Source: CAVWDU01 sp963840725
GTDB taxonomy: Bacteria; Pseudomonadota; Gammaproteobacteria; Pseudomonadales; Halieaceae
Reading direction: 5' to 3'
NCBI GenBank assembly: GCA_963840725.1
Contig: CAWIZY010000016.1
Span: 310,001-374,000, forward strand
DNA: 64,000 nt
The translations under genes were made by a program, and so were the position numbers. Under the pieces are notes generated by a model, which did not search any database, was not told the origin of the DNA, and saw nothing but the letters and a program-made list of their open reading frames with translations. Of this stretch, positions 52,126-61,285 are shown piece after piece (position 1 is the stretch's first letter; each line of letters opens with the position of its first letter).

Positions 52126-54006
52126 TCAGCTCGCGGTTCGGCGCCGGTTGTCGGCAAAGCACTCCGGCTGTCGGGCCATGAACGGAAAGAACTTGGTGTC
52201 GGTATCGGGCAGTTTCATGAAGCCCGAGACACCGAGGTCGTTGATCCGGTGCAGTTGCTCCAGAATGGCGTCGAGGCAGGTGCGGAAGCGCGGTTCGTCC
52301 TCGGGATCCAGCAGCTGCAGGTAACTGTGGATCTTCAGGTCGAATTCAAGGCTCTCGAAAATGATACAGCCGGTGTGCTTGATGCTGTTCAACACCGCCA
52401 GTTCGTCGAGGATGGGACGGGGCAGGGTGAGCATTTCATCGGGGTCGTCACCGTCCTCGAAATAGGAGTGCACCCGGCTTTCCCCGCTGCCGGGCGGTAC
52501 CGCGCTGACCTCGTAGGGAATGTGCATGCCGGGTGTGATATGGAAAGCGTCGGTGGCGGCGGCGCGCTCGATGTGCAGAGTGTTGCGGGCATCAAACATG
52601 CAGCTCTTGAAAATGCCGGTCTTGTTGATCGCCCGGCCCAGGTGCACCACGTTGTTCACCGCCGAGGTAAAGGCCTCGAGCAGCGCGGCATCGTACAGGT
52701 TCAGATTGGAGTCGACGTTCATGCCGTGCTCGTTCCAGTGGATCGCCAGCCCGCCGACCACCGGGAAGTAACCCAGGTGGCTCACGGCGATTACGAAGGC
52801 TTTTTCGGTATCGCCCATACCTTCGAGATAATTCTTGTAGTAGCGATCGAGCTCCGTGGGGTCGACGTCGGCGACCAGCTTCTCTGGGATTTCCTGACGC
52901 AGAAAGGACTTGCGCGAGCTGTATACCACACTGTCGATATTGCGGTTCGCGGGCGCCAGCCAGATCGGCACCAGGGGCCTCCCTGTCCCGCCCTCGGCGG
53001 CGCACTCCGCGGGCACCACGATCTGCTTCATGTAGCGCATGTTGTCGAGGAAGTAATCCCCCGCCCGGTCCCGCAGAGCGGCGTCGTCGGACAACATGCT
53101 GTCGAGGGTGCGGGCGAACTCCCTGGGCAGGCCCAGGCTTGCGGGGGTGATGACCTGGCAGCCAAAACGGCTGGACTGACCGGAGGCTAGAGCATAAAGC
53201 GTGCCCGCCACACCCTGCTCGTCGAAGCGCGGCGACGACAGGGCGCCATGCAGCTGCTCGTCGCCGATAAAGTAGATATCGCCGAGTTTGGCGTTCGTCT
53301 CCTGCAGGTCGGCGGACAGTGCCGCGAGCCCGGCGCTACCGGTGAACTGGCGGTTGGCGTCCTGTTGCGCGTACACCGCCGCGCCCCAGTCGATCAGGGC
53401 GATCTGCTCAGTGACAGGATCGAAGACCACGTTTGACGGTTTGATATCGCCGTGGATGATCGGCGGCCGATCGTGCGCCCTGGCATCGACGCGCAGGGAA
53501 ATGAGAATGTCTGCGAGTTGTGCGGCGATCTTCAACACCAGTCGCGGCGCTACCCGCCCGCGTTGCAGGATGAGCTCCTGCATGTTGATCCCGCGCGCCC
53601 GCTCCATCATCAGAATCGACTGACCGCTGATGCGCTGGAACTCGAGAAAGCCCGGTACATGGGGCAGGGCCAGCTGGGACTGCATGTAGCCCTCTTCCTC
53701 GAGACGATCCTGCACGTGTCGCGGCAGTGTGATACGGGCAAACTTGAATACGCACTCCCGGCTGCCGCCGGCGGCAGCCGGTGCTTGCTCGCGGCCGGCG
53801 AATACGAAACCGTAGGCTCCCTTGCCGATGATCTCGATGTCGTCATAGCCCAGCAGCCGCAGTTGCGCTTCGCACAGTGCCAGCCACTGCTTGAGCTTAC
53901 GCGCATCGCGGTGACTGAGCAGGTAGATGGACTGCTCTTCGTTGATGTAGAAGTGCTGCAGGCGGCGACCGCCGTCACCGGACCCGCCCTGCTGAATGGT
54001 ATTCAT
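52126..54006 (-). CDS. Hanks-type protein kinase in the branched-chain dehydrogenase operon
   Basis: A 626-residue cytoplasmic protein kinase. The glycine loop is GKGAYGFVFAG near residue 61. The ATP lysine is in ECVFKFARI near 88, the catalytic loop is IIHGDIKPSNVVFD near 185 (HGD instead of HRD) and the metal motif is IDWGAA (DWG instead of DFG). The C-terminal 300 residues have no known domain; they contain FVIAVSHLGYFPVVGGLAIH and FYEDGDDPDEM-like acidic segments. It starts 32 bp after the E2 gene, with TGGAG before the ATG, so it is the fourth gene of the bkd operon. Phosphorylation of the E1-alpha subunit is a plausible, untested role. Confidence 0.85.
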   Translation of the reverse strand: MNTIQQGGSGDGGRRLQHFYINEEQSIYLLSHRDARKLKQWLALCEAQLRLLGYDDIEIIGKGAYGFVFAGREQAPAAAGGSRECVFKFARITLPRHVQDRLEEEGYMQSQLALPHVPGFLEFQRISGQSILMMERARGINMQELILQRGRVAPRLVLKIAAQLADILISLRVDARAHDRPPIIHGDIKPSNVVFDPVTEQIALIDWGAAVYAQQDANRQFTGSAGLAALSADLQETNAKLGDIYFIGDEQLHGALSSPRFDEQGVAGTLYALASGQSSRFGCQVITPASLGLPREFARTLDSMLSDDAALRDRAGDYFLDNMRYMKQIVVPAECAAEGGTGRPLVPIWLAPANRNIDSVVYSSRKSFLRQEIPEKLVADVDPTELDRYYKNYLEGMGDTEKAFVIAVSHLGYFPVVGGLAIHWNEHGMNVDSNLNLYDAALLEAFTSAVNNVVHLGRAINKTGIFKSCMFDARNTLHIERAAATDAFHITPGMHIPYEVSAVPPGSGESRVHSYFEDGDDPDEMLTLPRPILDELAVLNSIKHTGCIIFESLEFDLKIHSYLQLLDPEDEPRFRTCLDAILEQLHRINDLGVSGFMKLPDTDTKFFPFMARQPECFADNRRRTAS

Positions 54007-54038
54007 GGCCCGTGAAACTCCAACACAGGGCTCGGCAG

Positions 54039-55316
54039 TCAGCGCATCGCCGCCAGCATGGTGGAGGGATCTTCCAGGAAGGCCTTCCAGGCATTGCTGA
54101 AACGCGCCATGGTCGCCCCGTCGATCACGCGGTGGTCCCCGGACCAGCTCGCGGTCATCAGCTGCCGGGCGACGACCTCGCCCCGATCATCGAAGCGCGG
54201 CAGGGACTGCACCTTGCCGAGGGCCACGATCGCCACCTCGGGCTTGTTGATGATGGGGGTGGTGACGGTCCCGCCGACAACGCCGACATTGGAAATGGTA
54301 ATCGTCCCATCCCGCAGATCGGCAGGGTCGACCCGCCCCTCGCGGGCGACCTCGGTCAGTCGGTTCAGCTCCCGGGCCAGTTCCATCAGGGTCAGGTCCT
54401 GCACGTTCTTGACGTTGGGCACCAGCAGACCGACACGGGAATCGACCGCCATGCCGATGTTGTGGCTGGCCAGGTAGTGCAGTTCCGTGCAGCCCTCGTT
54501 GGGGCGGCTGTTCAGTATCGAAAAATCGTGAAGCGCCAGCGACAGCGCTTTCATGAACAGGGGCATCATGGTCAGCCGGACCCCCCGCTCGGCAAAGCGT
54601 TCCTTGAGGCGCTGTCGCAAGTCGATCAGGGCGGTCAGGTCCACCTCGTCGACATAGGTGAAATGCGGGATGGTGGTCACCGCTTCGGCCATGGCCCTGG
54701 CCATCACCGCCCGCGGCCCGCGGATCGGCTCCACCCAGTCAGCCGCTGCGGCGGGCCGCGTGCCGGTATCGGATTGGTTCCCCTCGAGATAGACCAGCAC
54801 ATCCTCTTTCAGCACGCGCTGGTTCTTGCCGGTGGCCGGTACCTGGCTGAGGTCGAGGTCGTGCTCCCGGGCCAGGCGCCGCACCGCCGGTGTGGTGAGT
54901 ATCTTGCCGCCCGGTGCCGCGGCTGCGGTACCCGCCTGCGCCGCCTTTGCGGCGGGCTGGTCGCCGGTGAGGGCCGCCTCGGCACCAGCGCTTTCTCTGC
55001 GCCCGGCTTTCCCGCCCCCCGGCTCTGCGGAACCCGGCTTTCCGGAACCGGACTCACCGGCATCCGGGTCGTCGGCGTCCTCGCGCTCCAGGGCAAACAG
55101 GGGCTCGTGTACGCGCGCGATTTCGCCCTCGGCGTAGTACAGCTCGAGAACCTTGCCAGTGTGGATCGATGGAATCTCAACCAGGGCCTTGTCAGTGCTG
55201 ACTTCGGCCACTGGCTGGTCTTCCACGATGTGATCGCCTTTCTCCACCAGCCACTGGACGATTTCGCATTCCACGATGCCCTCGCCAATGTCCGGCAGAA
55301 TAAAATCGGTCTTCAT
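54039..55316 (-). CDS. bkdB: branched-chain 2-oxoacid dehydrogenase E2 (dihydrolipoyl acyltransferase)
   Basis: A 425-residue acyltransferase core of the branched-chain 2-oxoacid dehydrogenase complex. Domains in order are a lipoyl domain with Lys43 in STDKALVEIPS, a long Ala/Gly/Pro/Glu linker (residues about 95-155), and the E1/E3-binding domain TPAVRRLAREHDLDLSQVPA. The catalytic domain follows, with DHRVIDGATMARF (His near residue 395, the HxxxDG motif). It transfers the acyl group from lipoate to CoA. It lies 25 bp after E1-beta in the same operon. No E3 gene is present, so the cell's general lipoamide dehydrogenase is presumably used. Confidence 0.95.
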   Translation of the reverse strand: MKTDFILPDIGEGIVECEIVQWLVEKGDHIVEDQPVAEVSTDKALVEIPSIHTGKVLELYYAEGEIARVHEPLFALEREDADDPDAGESGSGKPGSAEPGGGKAGRRESAGAEAALTGDQPAAKAAQAGTAAAAPGGKILTTPAVRRLAREHDLDLSQVPATGKNQRVLKEDVLVYLEGNQSDTGTRPAAAADWVEPIRGPRAVMARAMAEAVTTIPHFTYVDEVDLTALIDLRQRLKERFAERGVRLTMMPLFMKALSLALHDFSILNSRPNEGCTELHYLASHNIGMAVDSRVGLLVPNVKNVQDLTLMELARELNRLTEVAREGRVDPADLRDGTITISNVGVVGGTVTTPIINKPEVAIVALGKVQSLPRFDDRGEVVARQLMTASWSGDHRVIDGATMARFSNAWKAFLEDPSTMLAAMR

Positions 55317-55341
55317 TCCGAAGCTCCCGGTGCGTTGGTGC

Positions 55342-56319
55342 TCAGTAATTCAGGGTGTATTGGATGGCCTCCCGGATTTTCCACTGATCAGTCAGGTAGA
55401 CCTTTTCGTGGGCCAGGGGGAACGGTGTATCAATACCAGTGACGCGACAGATTGGCGCCTCCAGGTAGAGAAAGCAGTGTTCCTGGATGTCGGCGCTGAT
55501 TTCCCCGGCAAAACCGCCCGTGCGCGGTGCTTCGTGGGCAATGAGCAGGCGCCCGGTCTTGCGCACCGACTCCGCCACACACTCCCGATCCCAGGGCAGC
55601 AGGGTGCGCAGGTCAATCACCTCGCAGCTGACCCCGTCCTCTGCTACCGCATCAGCCGCGGCCAGTAAGTGTTCCATCTGCGCGCCCCATCCCAGCAGCG
55701 TGATGTCGTCGCCTTCGCGGACGCGCTCCGCCTCGCCCAGGGCCAGGCTGAACTCACCCTCCGGCACCTCCCCCACCGCCGCCCGGTACAGGCGCTTGGG
55801 CTCGAAAAACAGCACCGGGTTAGGGTCCAGGATCGCCGACGCCAGCAGCCCCTTGGCCTGCCGGGGGCTACTGGGGACCACGACCTTGAGGCCGGGGGTA
55901 TGGCAAAAATAGGCTTCGGGAGACTGGGAGTGGTAGAGGCCCCCGGAGATGCCGCCGCCGTAGGGCGCGCGGATGGTGAGGCCGGCGACATCGAACTGGT
56001 TGCCCGAGCGGTAACGGAACTTGGCCGCCTCGTTCACAATCTGGTCGAAGGCCGGGAAGATGTAGTCGGCAAACTGGATCTCGGCCACCGGCACCTTGCC
56101 TTGCGCGGCGAGCCCGATGGCAAAGCCCGCGATGCCCTGCTCTGTGAGCGGGGTATTGAAACAGCGTTCGCGGCCATATTTCTCCTGCAGGTGACTGGTG
56201 GCCCGGAACACGCCGCCGAAGCTACCCACGTCCTCGCCCAGGCAAATGACCCGCTCGTCAGCCGCCATGGCCAGGTCGAGGGCATTGTTGACCGCCTGCA
56301 ACAAGTTCATCTCGGCCAC
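55342..56319 (-). CDS. bkdA2: branched-chain 2-oxoacid dehydrogenase E1-beta
   Basis: A 325-residue transketolase-type beta subunit forming the E1 heterotetramer. Family motifs are LQAVNNALDLAMAADERVIC, GEDVGSFGGVFRAT, NTPLTEQGIAGFAIGLAAQG (ThDP-pyrimidine Glu), and IRAPYGGGISGGLYHSQSPE. The C-terminal domain contains EVIDLRTLLPWDRE. The gene starts two bases after the E1-alpha stop, indicating translational coupling and equal dosage. Confidence 0.95.
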   Translation of the reverse strand: MAEMNLLQAVNNALDLAMAADERVICLGEDVGSFGGVFRATSHLQEKYGRERCFNTPLTEQGIAGFAIGLAAQGKVPVAEIQFADYIFPAFDQIVNEAAKFRYRSGNQFDVAGLTIRAPYGGGISGGLYHSQSPEAYFCHTPGLKVVVPSSPRQAKGLLASAILDPNPVLFFEPKRLYRAAVGEVPEGEFSLALGEAERVREGDDITLLGWGAQMEHLLAAADAVAEDGVSCEVIDLRTLLPWDRECVAESVRKTGRLLIAHEAPRTGGFAGEISADIQEHCFLYLEAPICRVTGIDTPFPLAHEKVYLTDQWKIREAIQYTLNY

Positions 56320-56321
56320 GA

Positions 56322-57509
56322 TCAGTGCCCTCCCTTGTCGATGGGATAGCGCTCAGGGTACTGCCGCACATGCTCGATCAGCGCCTCGAACTGTTCCCGC
56401 AGGTGCGGGGGCGGGGTGTCGTACACGTCTTCGATCAGCTCTGACAGGGGCGGCTTCGGTTCTTTTTCCTCGGCCTTGAGTTCCGCCAGCACCTCGGCTC
56501 GGTAGGCCTCCACGGTCTCCTTTTCCTGGTCGTCGCTCCACCATCCCCGGGCGCAGAGCCACAAGCGCATGCGCTCGATGGGATCGACCTCCCGCCAGCG
56601 GTCCTCCTCCTCACGGCTGCGATAACCGCTGGGATCGTCGGAAGTGGAATGTGCCCCCAGGCGATAGGACATGGCCTCGATCAGCACCGGCTCACAGGAT
56701 TGGACGGCGATGCGCCGGGCTGCCAGGGAGGCGGCGTAGACCGCCAGCACGTCGTTGCCGTCCACGCGAATGGTCTGCATCCCGTAGCCCACCCCGCGGG
56801 AGGCGATGCCGTCCCCGGCATACTGCTCGGCGGTGGGGGTGGAGATGGCATAGCCATTGTTGCGACAGAAAAATACCACCGGGCATTTCAATACCGCGGC
56901 CATGTTCATGCCGGCATGAAAATCCCCCTCGGATGCGGCGCCATCGCCGTAGTAGCACAGGGTGCAGCGGCGCTCTCCCTCTTGCTGGCCCCGGGCGTCC
57001 AGTCGCTGGCCGTAGGCGTAGCCGGCCGCCTGGGGGATCTGCGTGGCCAGGGGGGAACTGATGGTCATGAAGCGCAGGTCCCGGCTGCCGTAGTGCACCG
57101 GCATCTGCCGCCCCTTGCCCAGGTCGTTGCGGGTGCTGAGCAACTGGATCATGAACTGGCGGGCGGTGAAACCGCGGAAGCGCAGGGCGGCCTGTTCGCG
57201 GTACTGCCCCATGATCATGTCCTCGTCGGCGAAGGCCGCGACACTGCCGGCCACCGCCGCCTCCTCGCCGGCGCAGGTGAGGTAGAAACTCAGCCGCCCC
57301 TGGCGCTGGGCGGACACCATCCGCTCATCGAGCACCCGGGTGAATACCATGGTGCGATAGACGCGGATGGCCAGTTCCTGCGCCAGATCCGGTTCCTCGG
57401 CCCCCTCGTACAGGGTTCCGTCAGCGCGCAGGATCTCCAGGGTCGGGATTGGCAGTTCGGTCGCGGATATGAACTCGGGACGGTGTACGCTGCGTTTTTT
57501 GTGTTTCAT
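56322..57509 (-). CDS. bkdA1: branched-chain 2-oxoacid dehydrogenase E1-alpha
   Basis: A 395-residue ThDP-dependent decarboxylase alpha subunit acting on the 2-oxoacids of Val, Leu and Ile. The ThDP/Mg motif is YYGDGAASEGDFHAGMNMAA, followed by FFCRNNGYAISTPTAEQYAG. The loop EAMSYRLGAHSTSDDPSGYR corresponds to the mammalian phosphorylation loop (human HHSTSDDSSAYR) and keeps the target serine as Ser288. It heads the operon bkdA1-bkdA2-bkdB-kinase. ATG 57509 is the start; upstream is a region with no recognised regulator. Confidence 0.95.
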   Translation of the reverse strand: MKHKKRSVHRPEFISATELPIPTLEILRADGTLYEGAEEPDLAQELAIRVYRTMVFTRVLDERMVSAQRQGRLSFYLTCAGEEAAVAGSVAAFADEDMIMGQYREQAALRFRGFTARQFMIQLLSTRNDLGKGRQMPVHYGSRDLRFMTISSPLATQIPQAAGYAYGQRLDARGQQEGERRCTLCYYGDGAASEGDFHAGMNMAAVLKCPVVFFCRNNGYAISTPTAEQYAGDGIASRGVGYGMQTIRVDGNDVLAVYAASLAARRIAVQSCEPVLIEAMSYRLGAHSTSDDPSGYRSREEEDRWREVDPIERMRLWLCARGWWSDDQEKETVEAYRAEVLAELKAEEKEPKPPLSELIEDVYDTPPPHLREQFEALIEHVRQYPERYPIDKGGH

Positions 57510-57816
57510 TGCGCGACTCCCCTTCCCGGCGCGAGCAAGTTGGGGCCGACGGTTCCCATACTATAGTTGATGCCCGTGGGCATGACCGGGCCATTGCCCG
57601 GTAACAGCCGGCGCACCGGCGGCAGTGCGGGTGCGACCCTGCCCATCAGAGGCTGGCGCCAGCGCGCTCGGGGAGGCGGCGCCGGGGGAGAAGTCCAGGC
57701 TGTTGTGTCCGGCGTTTTTCCACATGGAGCCATTTTAATCCCTGATATTTGTCGTACAGTTCCCGGCCAAGGCGTGGTGGCCATACCACATGATCCAGCA
57801 ATAAGCGGAGGCGTCT
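57510..57816. promoter_or_regulatory. bkd operon upstream region
   Basis: 307 bp between E1-alpha and an IS110 relic. Open frames on the minus strand contain fragments such as GRELYDKYQGLKWLHVEK but lack a start and family support. A promoter on the minus strand is expected here, but I could not define its -35/-10. Confidence 0.4.
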
Positions 57817-57871
57817 ATGAACGTGAAAATAGTCTATGTCGGCCTGGATGTCGATGATACGTAATACCACG
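57817..57871 (+). pseudogene. IS110-family transposase N-terminal fragment
   Basis: An ATG at 57817, with GGAGG upstream, gives MNVKIVYVGLDVDDT and then TAA where Gln is expected before YH. This is the first catalytic Asp region (GLDVDDT) of an IS110-type DEDD transposase. After nine more bases it joins IS6 sequence. Confidence 0.75.
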
Positions 57872-57945
57872 CAGTGCTTTGGGTATGGTGAAGTTGTGGA
57901 TGGTTGCCTGTAGGCCAGGCGGGATAGAGCAGCCGCCGGCGATAC
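57872..57945. mobile_element. IS6 fragment joined to the IS110 relic
   Basis: GCAGTGCTTTGGGTATGGTG and AAGTTGTGGATG match the IS6 transposase segment encoding DGEVVDV, preceded by the AGTGCTTTGGG motif found in the inserts at 31420 and 31525. Only about 70 bp are recognisable. Confidence 0.5.
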
Positions 57946-57989
57946 TGCCGCACAGCGCCAAACTCCAGGCTGTCCTTACTCTGTAGCGC

Positions 57990-58015
57990 AAAAAAATGCC
58001 CGCGTTGAGGCGGGC
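57990..58015 (-). terminator. rho-independent terminator of the secreted hydrolase gene
   Basis: On the minus strand, GCCCGC, a loop CTCAAC and GCGGGC are followed by ATTTTTTTG. It lies just 3' of the hydrolase gene. Confidence 0.8.
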
Positions 58016-58039
58016 ACTCTTCTGGTTACGGATCAGCTA

Positions 58040-59400
58040 CTAGGGACAGGGATCCGCCAGGACGTGCGCCGGCTCCCCGACAAAGTCAGTAAACTGGCAG
58101 CCAAATTCAGGGTCTGCGACCGCCGCCGCGTCACCAAAGTCATCCCCCGCGGGCTGCTGCCCACCGTTCACCCAGGCGACGAGGTCAAGAAAGGCCGCTG
58201 CCAGCTCGTTGCCGGTGAAGCGGCAGTGCAGCACGCCGCGGATAGCCCGCTGAACCAACAGGTCCGATTTTCCATTAGCCAGAACGCGCTTCGCGTACTC
58301 GACCTCGTTCAGCACCGGCACGAACAGATCACCGAGGTTATGCAGGGTCAGGACCGGCACATCAATATCACCGGTGACGGTCGGAACCTGGGCCAGGCCC
58401 TGCTTGCGACGGGTCTGCGGCTCCGCGGCGATGCGGAATATCAGCTGATTCAGAGACTCCTCCTCCGGTGTCAACGCGGGGTCCGAGTCGAACTGGTAGA
58501 CCGTGTCGATATTGTCCACCGCGCTTCCCGGAGCGCGCGCCAGGGTGCCGTCACCCACCGCCAGGTCAAACAGGAAGTTTCCCGGTCCCGTCTCAAAGCT
58601 CGCTATCGCATTCCAGAAAAACCAGGCGTTATCGAAATTCGGTCGATCGCCGCCGGAGATCAACTCCACGAGGTTCTTGAAATTGTTGCCATCGGCATTC
58701 AAGAACACCGGCCAGCCCCCTGGAACCGCTTCGAGGTTGGTCTTGATCGCCGGCACCGTACCAAAAAGATAGGTGGCCGCATCGATGGGATAGGTACTGC
58801 TGCCGACGCCCAACTGCTGGGCCGCCAGGTTGAAGTCGAGGAAGTAATCAAAAAGGTCGTAATCGGCGAGCGCGCCGCAAATCGGCATTGCTCCTGCAAA
58901 AAGGTTCGGGTACTGCTCGATGATGACGGCGGTGATATGACCACCCATGGACGCACCGGTCATGAAGATCTGCGAAGGCTTACCCGCCAGACCATTGAAC
59001 CGTTTTATCAAGGCATGCGTGCTTTTTACACCCGAGCTATATCGTAATCATTCCTGTCGTAGCTGGAGGCCGCCCAGGCAAAGCCGCTGGGGATGAGAAG
59101 TTCCCGCAATGGGTGCTGATCAACGGTCAGCTCGAGGTCGGTGCCGCGAAAACCGTGGGCCCAAACAACCAGGCCCCCGTTCCAGTTGTCGGGCACCTCG
59201 ACCTGATAGCCGGCACCGGCGTGAACCCCCCAATAGGCGGTCGCCCCCGGCAGCGCGGTAAAGGGCAGCTTGCTTTCATCGATAAAATAAGCCGGCGGTT
59301 TAGCAGCGTAGCCGCTGCTGCTGACGACCATGAGCGTGAAAAGAGCCCAGACTGAGCGCTTCAGCGCGCTCACCAAACCCGTATTATTGTGCTTGCGCAT
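58040..59400 (-). pseudogene. secreted alpha/beta hydrolase, one frameshift
   Basis: Starting at the ATG at 59400 (GAGG upstream) with a signal peptide (SALKRSVWALFTLMVVSSSG), the first frame runs through VPDNWNGGLVVWAHGFRGTD and ASSYDRNDYDIA. Near 59035 one base is missing, and the second frame continues GVKSTHALIKRFNG, IFMTGASMGGHITAVIIEQY with the nucleophile motif G-A-S-M-G. The acid and His are probably in DIDVPVLTLHNLGDLFVP and VLHCRFTGNELA. The joined protein of about 450 residues resembles secreted esterases or hydrolases of polymers. A sequencing error is possible because everything else is intact. Confidence 0.7.
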
Positions 59401-59695
59401 AGAGACAATCCTCAAGTTCGTTTACAGGGCATCCGCAGTGCCACCGGCGCAGCTGCCAGCGCCCGGAGAACAATCCCCTGAGGAGCCGGCACGGCCAGCG
59501 CGAAAAAGCATGAAATCCCTATCAGTACCCATGAGCGCAAGAATCAGGCCGGAGTGCATAAACAATAATCTATTCAATAGCTTGAAGCCCCAGGCCACGG
59601 TCGAACATTGCCAGTGTGAACAGATCTGTAAGGAATCCTGACAGTGTGTCGGCCGGTTAAATAAACCCACGTTGCCATTGGGCCTGGGGGGATAG
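59401..59695. other. intergenic, no gene supported
   Basis: 295 bp between the hydrolase gene and an IS6 relic. I see no coding or RNA feature. Confidence 0.4.
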
Positions 59696-59830
59696 TCACC
59701 AACGACGCAGCGCCTCACCGGATACCATGATGCCTCGCGCTGCCAGGAGCCCCTTAACATCGCGGTGGCCTGGATTGAAGTGATAGTAAACCCAGGGAGC
59801 CTGGCACACGAAGTGCTTGGGTTGCAGCGT
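59696..59830 (-). pseudogene. IS6-family transposase N-terminal fragment
   Basis: The minus strand reads LQPKHFVCQAPWVYYHFNPG, HRDVKGLLAARGIMVSGEAL, RRW, then stop. It matches PKHFVGQALWLYYRFNLSHR of the copy at 30850. It carries the same AAGTGCTT-containing insert. Confidence 0.7.
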
Positions 59831-59868
59831 AAGAAATGATATCTGGCTGGAACCGGTGTTGATGAGAT

Positions 59869-59942
59869 GGACACCTCTTGTCGAGCCGGCGTCATCGCGC
59901 CAAAGTTGATGTGCGTCATCAACAGTCAATCAAGAGGTGTCC
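59869..59942 (+). promoter_or_regulatory. 12-bp inverted repeat overlapping the IS110 transposase ribosome site
   Basis: GGACACCTCTTG (59869-59880) and CAAGAGGTGTCC (59931-59942) are perfect inverted arms. The right arm contains AGAGGTG, the Shine-Dalgarno of the transposase start at 59946. If transcription starts upstream, the stem would hide the ribosome site, a known way to protect IS elements from read-through expression. Confidence 0.5.
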
Positions 59943-59945
59943 GAT

Positions 59946-60958
59946 ATGAACGTTACTCTAATCGCCATTGATTTGGCAAAAAGCACCTTCCAGGTTTGCG
60001 GCGTCAATCGCCAGAGGAAGGCAGTCTTCAACCATCCCACCAGTCGCAAGAAGCTCACTGCTTTGATCGCCCAGTACCCAGGTATTCCTGTTGCAATGGA
60101 AGCCTGTGGCGGCTCCAACTATTGGGGGAGAACCTTCCAGCGGAACGGTCATGAGGTACTAATGATACCTCCTCCGCACGTCAAACCATTCGTCAAGGGC
60201 AACAAGAACGACCGCAATTATGCTTTCGCCATCAGCGAAGCCGCCAGGCGTCCAAAATGCGCTTTGTCGCACCGCGGAGTCTGGAGCAAACCGATATGAT
60301 CCTGGTACACCGGATTCGTGAGCGTCGTGTCCGCGCGCGTACTGCACTGTTGAATCAAATGCGAGGGCTTCTTTCAGAGTACGGGATTGTTCTTCCAGCA
60401 GGGATTGCGACCTTGCGCAAAGCACTCCCACTGCTACTGGAAGACGCTGAGAATGGCCTGACCATGGCGGCCCGTCGATATCTACAGGACTTGCTTGAAC
60501 AATGGCGGGATCTGGATGAGCGCATCGGTGAGGCCGACTGATCTATCCAGGTCGCAGCCCGTGAATCCCCCGCGGCCTCCCGTCTGATGTGTATAAGAGG
60601 TGTGGGCGTCATGATCGCCACCGCTTCTCTGGCCAAACTGGGTCGGGGCGACCAGTTCAAGAATGGCAGACAGTTCAGTGCCTGCCTGGGATTGGTTCCC
60701 AGAGAGCACTCCAGCGGGGGTGTTCAGAAACTCGGGGGGATCAGCAAACGCGGCGATGATTATTTACGACGAATGCTAATCCAGGGCGCCTGGTCCGTCA
60801 TTCGATATGCCGAGGGGCGACAGGACAGGCTGTCTCAATGGGCTTTGCAAGTAAAAGAACGGCGAGGCAAGCACAAGGCTGTGATTGCAGTTGCCAACAA
60901 GTTGGCCCGGATTATCTGGGCTCTGGTCAGGCATGAGACCACTTACTGCCCGACTTGA
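59946..60958 (+). pseudogene. IS110/IS1111-family transposase pseudogene
   Basis: Frame 1 gives MNVTLIAIDLAKSTFQVCGV, PVAMEACGGSNYWGRTFQRN, PPHVKPFVKGNKNDRN. One A is missing in an A-run near 60257, after which frame 2 gives MRFVAPRSLEQTDMILVHRI and TALLNQMRGLLSEYGIVLP. A TGA at 60539 follows, then MCIRGVGVMIATASLAKLGR, SACLGLVPREHSSGGVQKLG, GISKRGDDYLRRMLIQGAWS. The DEDD and C-terminal Ser-rich parts of an IS1111-type transposase are all recognisable. Confidence 0.9.
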
Positions 60959-61188
60959 TTGCAGGTAAAACCCACCCAAGGATGCGATGACAATGAGTTA
61001 AACGGTTAAACCGACCCTCGCCAATGCTGGTTACAAACGAGTGCAAACCATGCCGAGGTGGCGATAGAGCAGCGAGGGTGCGGTTCTCATTGGGGCCAGA
61101 GATCACTGCATCTCACAAACAGGCCGGATATACGACAGCAGTTTGACCAGCCAACTCAGTCGCATAGGGTGGAACAAAAAGGATATTG
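60959..61188. mobile_element. probable right flank of the IS110-type element
   Basis: Non-coding sequence after the transposase, ending near GGGGCCAGAGATCACTGCAT. IS1111-type elements carry a non-coding right end of this size. I cannot fix the exact terminus. Confidence 0.35.
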
Positions 61189-61285
61189 ACGGGAGGTGTC
61201 CATGTACGTTTGTATGCGTTTGTATGCGTTCATGAGCCGATTCTACCAAAATCAGCGCTTTAACTTGGTGGGGATGGTTCATTTC
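61189..61285 (-). mobile_element. IS6 left-end relic
   Basis: The minus strand reads TTGGTAGAATCGGCTCATGA then ACGCATACAAACGCATAC, closely matching the start of the IS6 copy at 31597 (MNTYKR). A duplicated GTATGCGTTT unit and a frameshift follow. Only the first 100 bp remain. Confidence 0.6.

Noticed and set aside
52249..53190. 313-codon open frame on the plus strand
   Set aside because: It lies opposite the protein kinase gene, lacks a domain and mirrors its GC-rich codons.
54012..55442. 476-codon open frame on the plus strand
   Set aside because: Antisense shadow of the E2 gene; Ala/Gly/Pro-rich linker codons keep the opposite frame open.
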